Positions 24,372-32,210 of a stretch of DNA of 38,086 nucleotides are shown piece by piece. Below the pieces are notes generated by a model that was not told the origin of the DNA, ran no database searches, and saw only the letters and a program-made list of their open reading frames with translations. The stretch is from the NCBI GenBank assembly GCA_002457735.1, contig NTKO01000011.1, positions 1 to 38,086 of the forward strand. Reading direction: 5' to 3'. Made by a program: the position numbers and the translations under genes. Within the stretch, counting starts at the first letter, position 1. The number at the start of each line of letters is the position of its first letter. The stretch comes from Bacteroidetes bacterium MED-G13 (lineage in GTDB: Bacteria > Bacteroidota > Bacteroidia > Flavobacteriales > Flavobacteriaceae).

Positions 24372-24878
24372 ATGTTAAGAAATATCAATAACATAAATCG
24401 AAACTTAGTATTCATTATAATTTTTTTTGGAATTTTTTCTAGGATCCTCCCACTACCACCAAACTTCTCTCCTGTAATTGCTATCACTTTATTTGGTAGT
24501 TTATATTTTAAAGATAAAAATTTAGCATTTATTGCTCCTATTTCGATAATTCTCATATCGGATTTAATTCTTGGTTTTGTTCCAAACATTAATACTTATT
24601 TACCCTTAATATTTGTTTATTTTTTCTCAAGGAAAATAAACAGAATGAGTATAGTTAACTTGTTCATTGCCTCACTAATCTTTTTTCTAACTTCAAACTT
24701 TGGGGTTTGGCTTCTTTCTAGCTGGTATCCAAAAAGTTTTGCAGGTTTGATAATGAGTTATGAAGCAGCACTACCATTTTTTAGAAATACACTTCTTTCA
24801 ACTTTATTATTCGGGTTACTATTTAAAATTTCATTTGAAAGAACTTCAAATTTTATAATAAGCAAGATTAATAGTTAA
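24372..24878 (+). CDS. DUF6580-like membrane protein, possible transport component
   Basis: 168 residues from ATG at 24372; a TTG three codons earlier would overlap the protease gene. About five membrane segments are visible. FSRILPLPPNFSPVIAITLFGSLYF near the start and FGVWLLSSWYPKSFAGLIMSYEAALPFFRNTL later fit the DUF6580 family of putative transport proteins, which resembles the membrane unit of ECF-type vitamin transporters; that likeness is from memory. The substrate is unknown. The 3' end overlaps the convergent rmuC gene by four bases. Confidence 0.75.
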   Translation: MLRNINNINRNLVFIIIFFGIFSRILPLPPNFSPVIAITLFGSLYFKDKNLAFIAPISIILISDLILGFVPNINTYLPLIFVYFFSRKINRMSIVNLFIASLIFFLTSNFGVWLLSSWYPKSFAGLIMSYEAALPFFRNTLLSTLLFGLLFKISFERTSNFIISKINS

Positions 24879-25984
24879 TTAGTATCAGGCTTTTCAATCA
24901 TGCTAGATTGAAAGTCAATTGATGAGGACCCTGAAATTTTAATTATATCCTTATCAATTTTTTTAAACTCATTAGAGCTGTCATTAAAATGATTTACAGC
25001 AGTTCCTAAAGTATTTCCAAGTTTATCATGATATGTTTTATATGCATTTAAATGATTGGATAATTTCTCCACATTTTTTACTATATCGTTAATTGAATCC
25101 TCGACCTTCATGTTGTGTAAGGCTTTAACAGTTATTTGCAGCATAGGAAAAAGACTCATAGGGGAAACAATCATTACCTTTTTTTCGTAAGCGTAATTAA
25201 CAAGATCCCTTTGATTGATTTTTAATGATCCAACCCTGCTATTTAGTAGATCTTGGTATAAACCATCGGCAGGAATAAACATGTATGCATAATCTGTTGT
25301 TTTTTCATTTGGTCTGATGTATTTAGAAGTTTCATCAATTCTAGATTTAATATCTGCCTTAAATTTTTTTTCTAATTCTGCTAGCTCATCTTTTTTACTT
25401 GATTCAATCATTTTATTATAATTATCAAGAGAAAATTTAGCGTCAATTGGAATTATAAAATCTCCTACTCTTACAATGGCATCTACAGATTCTTTATTTG
25501 AAAATGTGTATTGCATTTGAAATAACTCTGGAGGAAGAACATTAGCCAATAAGTTTTCCAATTGAATTTCACCAAGAACTCCTCTTTGTTTTTGATTTCC
25601 AAGAATTTTTTCTAAAGTTTTCATTTGATTTGCGAAACTAAGTACCTGTTCATTAGTGCCTTTTATCTTTTCTAGCTCTGAGGTTACATCCTTAATTACT
25701 TTATTAGATTCTTTAAATTGTTGTGTAATTGAATCAGAGGATGACTTATGATAATCATTCAGTTGTTTATTGATATTATTTAGCTTGGACTCTATTTCTG
25801 CTCTATTATCTTTTGAATTTGAATCAATTTCTTTCCTAATCTCTTGGATCTGCGTGTTAAGATTATTCGAGAAATTCAAAAGATCTGACGCTTCGATTGA
25901 TTTATTTGAAGATTTTATATTAAATATTAAATAAATTAATATTAAAACAACGGTAACCAATAAAACTATTATGAATATTTCCAC
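24875..25984 (-). CDS. rmuC: DNA recombination protein RmuC family
   Basis: 369 residues. One N-terminal membrane segment (about 3-22) is followed by a long coiled coil (about 30-125) and the RmuC nuclease-like domain: LGNQKQRGVLGEIQLENLLANVLPP, then FIIPIDAKFSLDNYNKMIE, YAYMFIPADGLYQDLL and VMIVSPMSLFPMLQIT. The family limits inversions and is placed in the PD-(D/E)XK-like superfamily. It ends over the DUF6580 stop by four bases and lies 47 bases after carB. Confidence 0.9.
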   Translation of the reverse strand: MEIFIIVLLVTVVLILIYLIFNIKSSNKSIEASDLLNFSNNLNTQIQEIRKEIDSNSKDNRAEIESKLNNINKQLNDYHKSSSDSITQQFKESNKVIKDVTSELEKIKGTNEQVLSFANQMKTLEKILGNQKQRGVLGEIQLENLLANVLPPELFQMQYTFSNKESVDAIVRVGDFIIPIDAKFSLDNYNKMIESSKKDELAELEKKFKADIKSRIDETSKYIRPNEKTTDYAYMFIPADGLYQDLLNSRVGSLKINQRDLVNYAYEKKVMIVSPMSLFPMLQITVKALHNMKVEDSINDIVKNVEKLSNHLNAYKTYHDKLGNTLGTAVNHFNDSSNEFKKIDKDIIKISGSSSIDFQSSMIEKPDTN

Positions 25985-26031
25985 AAAATCAATTTACAAT
26001 TAAATTTTAAAAATTTGAATGATGAATCAAG

Positions 26032-28887
26032 CTATTTACTTAAATACATTTTTCTTCTTGAATATAATTCATAAAACTTATCATCTTGAAGTTTATCTAT
26101 AAATAAGATGCTTTCCCCTGTACTTTTCATTTCTGGTCCAAGTTTTTTATTTACATTAGGGAATTTACTAAATGAAAATACTGGTTCCTTAATTGCATAA
26201 CCTTTGTAAGTTGGTTTGAAATCAAAATCTTTAACCTTGTTTATTCCTAACATAACTTTAGTTGCATAATTTACATATGGCTCTTGAAAAGCTTTAGAAA
26301 TGAAGGGTACAGTTCTAGATGCCCTAGGGTTCGCTTCAATTATGTAAACTTTATCATTAACTATCGCAAACTGAACATTAATTAAACCAACTGTATTTAA
26401 AGCTTTAGCAATTTTTATTGTGTGGTCTTTGATTTGCTGTATAACTAAATCTCCAAGATTAAAAGGAGGTAAACAAGCATTACTATCACCCGAGTGAATT
26501 CCACACGGTTCTATGTGCTCCATGATCCCAATGATATATACATCATCTCCATCACAAATAGCATCAGCTTCAGCTTCTATTGCACCATCTAAATAATGAT
26601 CTAATAACAAGTTGTTATCAGGAATTTTTCTTAAAAGATCGATAACATGCTCTTCTAACTCTTGTTTATTAATAACAATTTTCATACCCTGACCACCAAG
26701 AACATATGAGGGTCTCACCAATATTGGAAAATCTAGTTTCTCGGCAACTGCAAGCGCTTCCTCTGCAGTTGATGCAGTATCAAACTTTGGATAAGGAATT
26801 TTATTTTTTTTCAGAAGAGTTGAAAATGAACCTCTATCTTCTGCCAAATCCAATGATTTATAATTTGTACCTATAATTTTGACTCCATATCTTTCTAATT
26901 TTTCTGCTAGTTTTAATGCGGTTTGGCCACCTAGCTGAACGATAACCCCTTCAGGTTTTTCATGTTGAATAATATCATAAATGTGTTCCCAAAACACAGG
27001 CTCAAAGTACAGCTTATCAGCAATGTCAAAATCAGTTGAGACAGTCTCTGGGTTACAATTTATCATGATGGTTTCGTATCCACACTCAGAGCTTGCTAAT
27101 ATTCCATGGACACAACAATAATCAAATTCAATTCCCTGTCCAATCCTATTTGGTCCTGAACCCAATACAATTATCTTTTTCTTATCTGAAACATGGCTTT
27201 CATTTTCTGAAAATCTAGTGCCTTCTTTAGATTCAATTTCATTTTCAAAAGTAGAGTAGTAATAAGGGGTAAATGCCTTAAATTCTGCCGCACAAGTATC
27301 AACCAATTTATAAACTCTGTTAATATTCATTTCTTGTCTCTTACTGTAAACTTCACTTTCTAAACATTTTAAAATATGTGCAATTTGCCTATCACCATAA
27401 CCTTTTTGTTTAGCTTCTAATAGTAAGTTTCTTGGAAGAGTATCAATTTTGAATTTAGATATTTCAATTTTTAAAATATGTAGCTCTTCATACTGTTTTA
27501 AAAACCACATGTCAATTTTTGTTAAATCATAAATTCTACTTAAAGGAATTCCAAGTTGAATTGCATCATAAATAACAAAAACTCTATCCCATGAAGCAAT
27601 GGATAATTTTGAAATTATTGTTTCGTAATCTTTTACCTCCTTACCGTCGGCCCCTAAACCATTTCTCTTAATTTCAAGAGATTGTGTAGCTTTATGTAGG
27701 GCTTCCTGAAATGATCGACCAATACCCATAACCTCGCCTACTGCCTTCATTTGAAGACCTAATCTTCTGTCACTACCTTCAAATTTGTCAAAATTCCACC
27801 TAGGAATCTTAACAATAACATAATCAAGTGTAGGCTCAAATAAGGCAGATGTTGATTTTGTAATTTGATTTTGTAATTCATCTAGATTATATCCAATAGC
27901 AAGTTTTGCGGCAACTTTTGCAATTGGATATCCTGTAGCTTTACTTGCAAGTGCGGATGATCTCGAAACACGCGGATTAATTTCAATGGCTATAATTTCC
28001 TCATTTTGATCTGGACTGACAGCAAACTGTACATTACAACCACCTGCAAAATCTCCTATACTTCTCATCATTTTAATCGCCATATCTCTCATACGTTGAT
28101 AACAAGTATCACTTAATGTCATCGCTGGTGCTACTGTGATTGAATCCCCCGTGTGAATTCCCATAGGATCCATATTTTCAATTGAACATATAATAACAAC
28201 ATTGTCATTTGAATCTCTTAAGAGTTCAAGCTCATACTCTTTCCAGCCGATCAAAGCTTTGTCAATCATAACTTCATGGATAGGTGATGTTTCAAGCCCT
28301 CTTGTTAATAATTCGTCAAAGTCTTTTTCTTCATACACAAAAGAAGCACCTGTACCTCCCAAGGTAAAAGAAGCTCTAATAACTAGAGGGAAACCAAATT
28401 TTTGTGCTATTTCTTTTCCTTTTAAATACGAAGTAGCCGTTTCTTGTGGGGCCATCGGGATGCCAATATCAAGCATCAGATTTCTAAATTTTTCTCTATC
28501 CTCTGTGATATTTATTGCACTTATATCAACACCTATAATTTTAACATCAAAATCATTCCAAATCCCTTTCTCATCTGCCTCGATACATAAGTTTAGTGCA
28601 GTTTGCCCACCCATTGTTGGCAAAACGGCATCAATATTTGGATGCTTTTTTAAAACTTCAATTATAGAAGAAGTATTTAAAGGAAGAAGATAAATATGAT
28701 CTGCCATTACTGGGTCAGTCATAATAGTCGCTGGGTTAGAATTAATTAATATTGTTTCAATTCCGTCTTCTTTAAGGGATCGTAAGGCTTGGGAACCGGA
28801 ATAATCAAACTCGCAGGCTTGACCAATAATAATAGGGCCAGAACCGATAATTAGAATTGATTTTAGGCTTGTGTCTTTGGGCATCAA
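26032..28887 (-). CDS. carB: Carbamoyl-phosphate synthase large subunit without C-terminal MGS domain
   Basis: 951 residues. It makes carbamoyl phosphate for pyrimidine and arginine synthesis together with CarA (not in the window). Two ATP-grasp halves are present: the first from SILIIGSGPIIIGQACEFDY, with the ATP-grasp signature FGFPLVIRASFTLGGTG, and the second from IIVLGSGPNRIGQGIEFDYC, with LDFPILVRPSYVLGGQG. The E. coli enzyme (1073 residues) carries a C-terminal MGS-like domain that binds UMP, IMP and ornithine; this protein ends about 30 residues after LGPEMKSTGES, so that domain is missing. I recall the same size in other flavobacteria. Confidence 0.95.
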   Translation of the reverse strand: MMPKDTSLKSILIIGSGPIIIGQACEFDYSGSQALRSLKEDGIETILINSNPATIMTDPVMADHIYLLPLNTSSIIEVLKKHPNIDAVLPTMGGQTALNLCIEADEKGIWNDFDVKIIGVDISAINITEDREKFRNLMLDIGIPMAPQETATSYLKGKEIAQKFGFPLVIRASFTLGGTGASFVYEEKDFDELLTRGLETSPIHEVMIDKALIGWKEYELELLRDSNDNVVIICSIENMDPMGIHTGDSITVAPAMTLSDTCYQRMRDMAIKMMRSIGDFAGGCNVQFAVSPDQNEEIIAIEINPRVSRSSALASKATGYPIAKVAAKLAIGYNLDELQNQITKSTSALFEPTLDYVIVKIPRWNFDKFEGSDRRLGLQMKAVGEVMGIGRSFQEALHKATQSLEIKRNGLGADGKEVKDYETIISKLSIASWDRVFVIYDAIQLGIPLSRIYDLTKIDMWFLKQYEELHILKIEISKFKIDTLPRNLLLEAKQKGYGDRQIAHILKCLESEVYSKRQEMNINRVYKLVDTCAAEFKAFTPYYYSTFENEIESKEGTRFSENESHVSDKKKIIVLGSGPNRIGQGIEFDYCCVHGILASSECGYETIMINCNPETVSTDFDIADKLYFEPVFWEHIYDIIQHEKPEGVIVQLGGQTALKLAEKLERYGVKIIGTNYKSLDLAEDRGSFSTLLKKNKIPYPKFDTASTAEEALAVAEKLDFPILVRPSYVLGGQGMKIVINKQELEEHVIDLLRKIPDNNLLLDHYLDGAIEAEADAICDGDDVYIIGIMEHIEPCGIHSGDSNACLPPFNLGDLVIQQIKDHTIKIAKALNTVGLINVQFAIVNDKVYIIEANPRASRTVPFISKAFQEPYVNYATKVMLGINKVKDFDFKPTYKGYAIKEPVFSFSKFPNVNKKLGPEMKSTGESILFIDKLQDDKFYELYSRRKMYLSK

Positions 28888-28916
28888 AAAAGTTTGTTAA
28901 ATGTACTAATCAAAAA

Positions 28917-28949
28917 AATAAAAAAAAAGGCGTTACATTAAGTAACACC
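28917..28949 (-). terminator. Rho-independent terminator after rpmH
   Basis: GGCGTTAC (28929-28936) and GTAACACC (28942-28949) flank a five-base loop; on the minus strand this is an eight-pair stem with one G-U pair, followed by a T run (A run at 28917-28928). It lies 30 bases beyond the rpmH stop and about 40 before carB, separating the two transcripts. Confidence 0.85.
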
Positions 28950-28978
28950 TGACTAAATATTAACAATTGTTAATCATT

Positions 28979-29137
28979 TTATTTTGGACTTTTTTCTGAT
29001 GAAACAGAAAGTTTTTTTCTTCCTTTTGCACGCCTCTTGGAGAGAACCTTTCTTCCAGAAGCAGAAGCCATTCTTTCACGAAAACCGTGTTTATTTTTTC
29101 TTTTACGCTTAGATGGTTGATAGGTTCTTTTGCTCAT
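28979..29137 (-). CDS. rpmH: 50S ribosomal protein bL34
   Basis: 52 residues, too short for many gene finders. The translation starts [20 protein letters not shown] and continues [25 protein letters not shown], which is unmistakably bL34. It has a complete Bacteroidota promoter 22-52 bases upstream and a hairpin terminator downstream, so it is transcribed alone. It is not next to rnpA or dnaA, where it often lies in other phyla. Confidence 0.96.
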   Translation of the reverse strand: MSKRTYQPSKRKRKNKHGFRERMASASGRKVLSKRRAKGRKKLSVSSEKSPK

Positions 29138-29158
29138 AAAAAATGATTAAATCGGGGG

Positions 29159-29189
29159 CAAATATACGAAGAGTTTTTAGTTAAACAAA
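29159..29189 (-). promoter_or_regulatory. Promoter of rpmH, textbook Bacteroidota type
   Basis: On the minus strand TTTG (29186-29189), exactly 19 bases, then TATATTTG (29159-29166) reproduce the consensus TTTG-N19-TAnnTTTG of Bacteroidota housekeeping promoters. The expected start of transcription is near 29152, 15 bases before the rpmH ATG. Confidence 0.85.
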
Positions 29190-29248
29190 CCATTTATATA
29201 TATTATTAAAATTGTTTTTTTATTTTAGCTACAATAAATTTTTAATTA

Positions 29249-29809
29249 GTGTTTAATAAAAAATTCAAGTTAGTCATTGTTGTAATTTTAATTGCCTTTT
29301 CAGTTTATCAATTTTATGAAGGTTTTATCGGAAATGGTATTATGTATATATTCTTTTCATTATTTTTTTTACTAATCTATTTCAAAAACGAATTTTTAAT
29401 ACTTGCTTTTTTTCAGTTAAGAAAACAGAATATGATTGGTGCTGAAAGATGGTTAAATAAAATCCGTAATCCCAAAAGTGCGCTTACTACAAAACAACAA
29501 GGATATTATAATTATTTAAGAGGAATGATTATATCTCAGAATAACATGAATCAAGCAGAAAAGTTTTTTAGAAATGCCATTGATCTTGGACTAAATATGG
29601 ATCATGACCTAGCAATGGCAAAGCTAAATCTTTCAGGTATACTTTTTACAAAAAGAAGAAAAGTTGAAGCCCAAAAACTTTTGAAAGAAGCACAAGAGCT
29701 TGATAAACAGGGAATGCTAACGGAGCAAATTAAAATGATGAAAAATCAAATGAAAAGAGGAAATATGCCAAATCAGCACTACAATAGAGGTGGATTTAGA
29801 AGGCGCTAG
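29249..29809 (+). CDS. Membrane-anchored TPR-like protein, GTG start
   Basis: 186 residues from GTG at 29249; there is no suitable ATG before the first membrane segment. Two hydrophobic stretches (about 7-23 and 28-45, with a short polar link) are followed by a helical region (about 50-165) with TPR-like repeats: MIGAERWLNKIRNPKSAL, YLRGMIISQNNMNQAEKFFRN and AMAKLNLSGILFTKRRKVEA. The tail is basic and ends in GGFRRR. It resembles membrane TPR proteins common in flavobacteria, with no known function. Its stop abuts the stop of the convergent hydrolase gene with no base between. Confidence 0.75.
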   Translation: MFNKKFKLVIVVILIAFSVYQFYEGFIGNGIMYIFFSLFFLLIYFKNEFLILAFFQLRKQNMIGAERWLNKIRNPKSALTTKQQGYYNYLRGMIISQNNMNQAEKFFRNAIDLGLNMDHDLAMAKLNLSGILFTKRRKVEAQKLLKEAQELDKQGMLTEQIKMMKNQMKRGNMPNQHYNRGGFRRR

Positions 29810-30481
29810 TTAGCTAGTTGATAGTATCTTTTCCAGATTTTCATTAAACCATTTTGCTCTAATAATTATCATTTCATGATTCCCTCCTTCAACTTTAATA
29901 CAATTATCTATATTCTTAATTGGAAATATTTTGTCTTTTGTTCCGTGTATATGTATTAAATTAGGTTTCACAGTATCATTTTTCCATCTTAATAAATTAT
30001 CAACTGCCCACTTAAGGTAATATTCTTCTCTTTCTGTTAAGTATTTCTCAGCTAAATCTATTCTTTTATAAAATTTATTAAGTTTAAACTTCACTGAATT
30101 TTTTATAAGACTATCGAAAAGTGAGTATGGAATTGGCTTATCTAGATCATAATGCTTTGCAAGTTTAAAAAGTTTAGGAAATTCTTTGTGACTTTTTACA
30201 CTCGAAACAATGATAATTTTTTTTGTCTCCACAATTTTACTTAACTCTTGAACAATTATTCCGCCAAAAGAGACACCTAAAAATATTACATTTTTGTATT
30301 TGATCTTTATAGATAATCTTTTACAGTAATCCTTTAAATCTTCATTTAGCCTGGGTTTAATCCAATCAATTTTATGTAATTGATATCTGCGATTAGGAAT
30401 TTTGATATTTTCAAAAATTCGTGAATTTGCAGCCAAACCAGGCATCATATATATATGATCTTTAGGTTTATTATCGGACAT
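29810..30481 (-). CDS. Alpha/beta-hydrolase family protein
   Basis: 223 residues. The nucleophile elbow GVSFGG (S71), an acid candidate in HGTKDKIFP (Asp near 182) and GGNHEMI (His near 202) make a complete catalytic triad, and HIYMMPGLAANSRIF supplies the oxyanion-hole loop. There is no signal peptide, so it is likely cytoplasmic. The substrate cannot be deduced. A TATATTTG box lies 44-51 bases before the start. The stop abuts the convergent TPR gene. Confidence 0.8.
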   Translation of the reverse strand: MSDNKPKDHIYMMPGLAANSRIFENIKIPNRRYQLHKIDWIKPRLNEDLKDYCKRLSIKIKYKNVIFLGVSFGGIIVQELSKIVETKKIIIVSSVKSHKEFPKLFKLAKHYDLDKPIPYSLFDSLIKNSVKFKLNKFYKRIDLAEKYLTEREEYYLKWAVDNLLRWKNDTVKPNLIHIHGTKDKIFPIKNIDNCIKVEGGNHEMIIIRAKWFNENLEKILSTS

Positions 30482-30524
30482 CAGTTTAGCATTTATTAAT
30501 TTTTTTTTATTTTTGTGCTCGGAC

Positions 30525-30532
30525 CAAATATA
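30525..30532 (-). promoter_or_regulatory. Putative -7 box of the alpha/beta-hydrolase gene
   Basis: The minus strand reads TATATTTG, a full match to TAnnTTTG, in the 56-base gap between divergent starts. The 19-base upstream position has no TTTG, so the assignment is tentative. Confidence 0.4.
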
Positions 30533-30537
30533 TTTAC

Positions 30538-30822
30538 ATGCAAATTACTGATAATGATTTTCTTAGGCAATTTGAAGTTAAAGTTAATGATGGATTAGCT
30601 ATAATTGAGTATTCTTTTCAAGAAAGAAAAATATTTCTTACCAAAATAATTGTTCCTGAAATGTCAAATAAAGATAAGTTTACTGAAGAATTTCTTTCAA
30701 ATGTTTTGACAATGATCAGTGAAAAAAATGTAAGAGTAGTACCCACTGCATCCGTTATAACAAAATTCATTAGAAAAAATAGAAAATATAAAACTTTGTT
30801 ACCAGTTGGAATAAGAATATAG
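30538..30822 (+). CDS. Small GNAT-like protein (YjdJ type)
   Basis: 94 residues, the size of the minimal GNAT fold of the YjdJ/Acetyltransf_CG group. LAIIEYSFQERKIFLTKIIVPEM forms the central strands, EFLSNVLTMISEKNVRVVPTASVITKFIRKN the helix and last strand. The family is fold-level acetyltransferase, but substrates are mostly unknown. The last 24 bases overlap the convergent mtaB gene, so the ends of both messages are antisense to each other. Confidence 0.75.
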   Translation: MQITDNDFLRQFEVKVNDGLAIIEYSFQERKIFLTKIIVPEMSNKDKFTEEFLSNVLTMISEKNVRVVPTASVITKFIRKNRKYKTLLPVGIRI

Positions 30823-32163
30823 CTCCACTGTCTCTTTGATTTTTTCTTTAATTTTAACCTTCATAAAACCCTCCTCATCAATTTCAATAAGTTTAACCTT
30901 AATAATTTGATTACATAAATAAGGGTTCCATGGAATTTTAACCTTGATATAATTTTCGGTAAATCCATAGATATATCCTGATTTGTTTTCAGTTTCAAAT
31001 AAAACATATTTAATTTTATTGATTTGAGATTCATAGAAAATCCTCTTTTTCTTTTCAGAAAGGGCTCTTAACATTTTACTTCTTCTTGCTTTTACTTGGA
31101 TAGGAACAATATTATCCATTTTTGATGATTTTGTGTTGTCTCTTTCTGAATAGGTAAAAACATGTAAATATGAAATATTTAAATTCAGTAAAAAATTGTA
31201 AGTCTCTAAAAAATCATCTTCTGTTTCTTCTGGAAATCCAACAATTACATCAACACCAATACATGCATTTTTCATTTTATTTTTTACAGAATTTATTTTA
31301 TTTCTATACAATTCTTTTTGATATCTTCTTCTCATCAATCCTAAAATCTTATTAGATCCGCTTTGCAATGGAATATGAAAATGGGGTACAAATTTTTTGC
31401 TATTTGAAATAAAATCGATTATTTCATTTTTCAACAAATTAGGCTCAATTGAAGAAACTCTAAATCTATTAATTCCATCAAACTGATCTAGAGCTTTAAT
31501 TAACTCTAAAAAAGTATGTTTATGTTTTTTATCACCAAATTCACCTTTACCAAAATCTCCAATATTGACTCCTGTCAAAACTATTTCTTTAACCCCATTT
31601 TGAGAAATTGATTTAACATTATTAAATATATTTATCAAATTATCACTTCTTGAAACCCCTCTAGCAAGGGGAATTGTACAGTAAGAACATTTATAATCAC
31701 AACCATCTTGAATTTTTAAAAAGGACCTTGTTCTGTCATCAACTGAGTAACTGCTCTCATATAAATTAACCTCATTTATATTGCAAGAATGAATTATTGG
31801 CTTAGATGCAACTTCTAATGTATCTAAATAATTAACAATATTAAATTTTTCATTTGCCCCAAGAACTAGGTGAACTCCAGGTATTTTTGAAATTTCTTCA
31901 GGTTTCAATTGAGCATAACATCCAATAACAATATTTTTTGCTTTGGGATTTAATTTTTTTGCTTTATTCAGAAAGGATCTAAACTTCTTATCTGCATTTT
32001 CGGTAACAGAGCAAGTGTTTATAATGTAAAAGTCGGCTTTAGTGCTAAATGGGGTTAATATATATCCGTTTTTGGATATGGATCTTGAAATTGTTGAAGT
32101 CTCTGTGAAATTCAGTTTACAACCAAGCGTAGATAATGCTACTTTTTTTTGAACAGATTCCAT
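30799..32163 (-). CDS. mtaB: tRNA (N6-threonylcarbamoyladenosine(37)-C2)-methylthiotransferase
   Basis: 454 residues of the MiaB-like radical-SAM family. It adds the methylthio group of ms2t6A at position 37. Conserved N-terminal cysteines occur in TLGCKLN, INTCSVT and IGCYAQ (one iron-sulfur cluster), the radical-SAM triad in DGCDYKCSYCTIPLARG (about residues 152-168), and a C-terminal TRAM-like region (about 380-445). LGCKLNFTE distinguishes MtaB from MiaB. It is divergent from the oligopeptide-binding lipoprotein gene, with 47 bases between the chosen starts. Confidence 0.92.
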   Translation of the reverse strand: MESVQKKVALSTLGCKLNFTETSTISRSISKNGYILTPFSTKADFYIINTCSVTENADKKFRSFLNKAKKLNPKAKNIVIGCYAQLKPEEISKIPGVHLVLGANEKFNIVNYLDTLEVASKPIIHSCNINEVNLYESSYSVDDRTRSFLKIQDGCDYKCSYCTIPLARGVSRSDNLINIFNNVKSISQNGVKEIVLTGVNIGDFGKGEFGDKKHKHTFLELIKALDQFDGINRFRVSSIEPNLLKNEIIDFISNSKKFVPHFHIPLQSGSNKILGLMRRRYQKELYRNKINSVKNKMKNACIGVDVIVGFPEETEDDFLETYNFLLNLNISYLHVFTYSERDNTKSSKMDNIVPIQVKARRSKMLRALSEKKKRIFYESQINKIKYVLFETENKSGYIYGFTENYIKVKIPWNPYLCNQIIKVKLIEIDEEGFMKVKIKEKIKETVELYSYSNW

Positions 32164-32210
32164 TGATTAATTAAAAGGATTGTAAATTTACGAGTATTAA
32201 AAAAAAGTTG

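Noticed and set aside
28202-28693. 163-codon plus-strand open frame inside carB
   Set aside because: It lies fully antisense to conserved ATP-grasp motifs of carB and resembles no family.
32180-32187. Palindrome TAAATTTA between divergent mtaB and lipoprotein genes
   Set aside because: It looks like a half-matching -7 box on both strands but lacks the final G in each direction, and such A/T palindromes are common by chance here.
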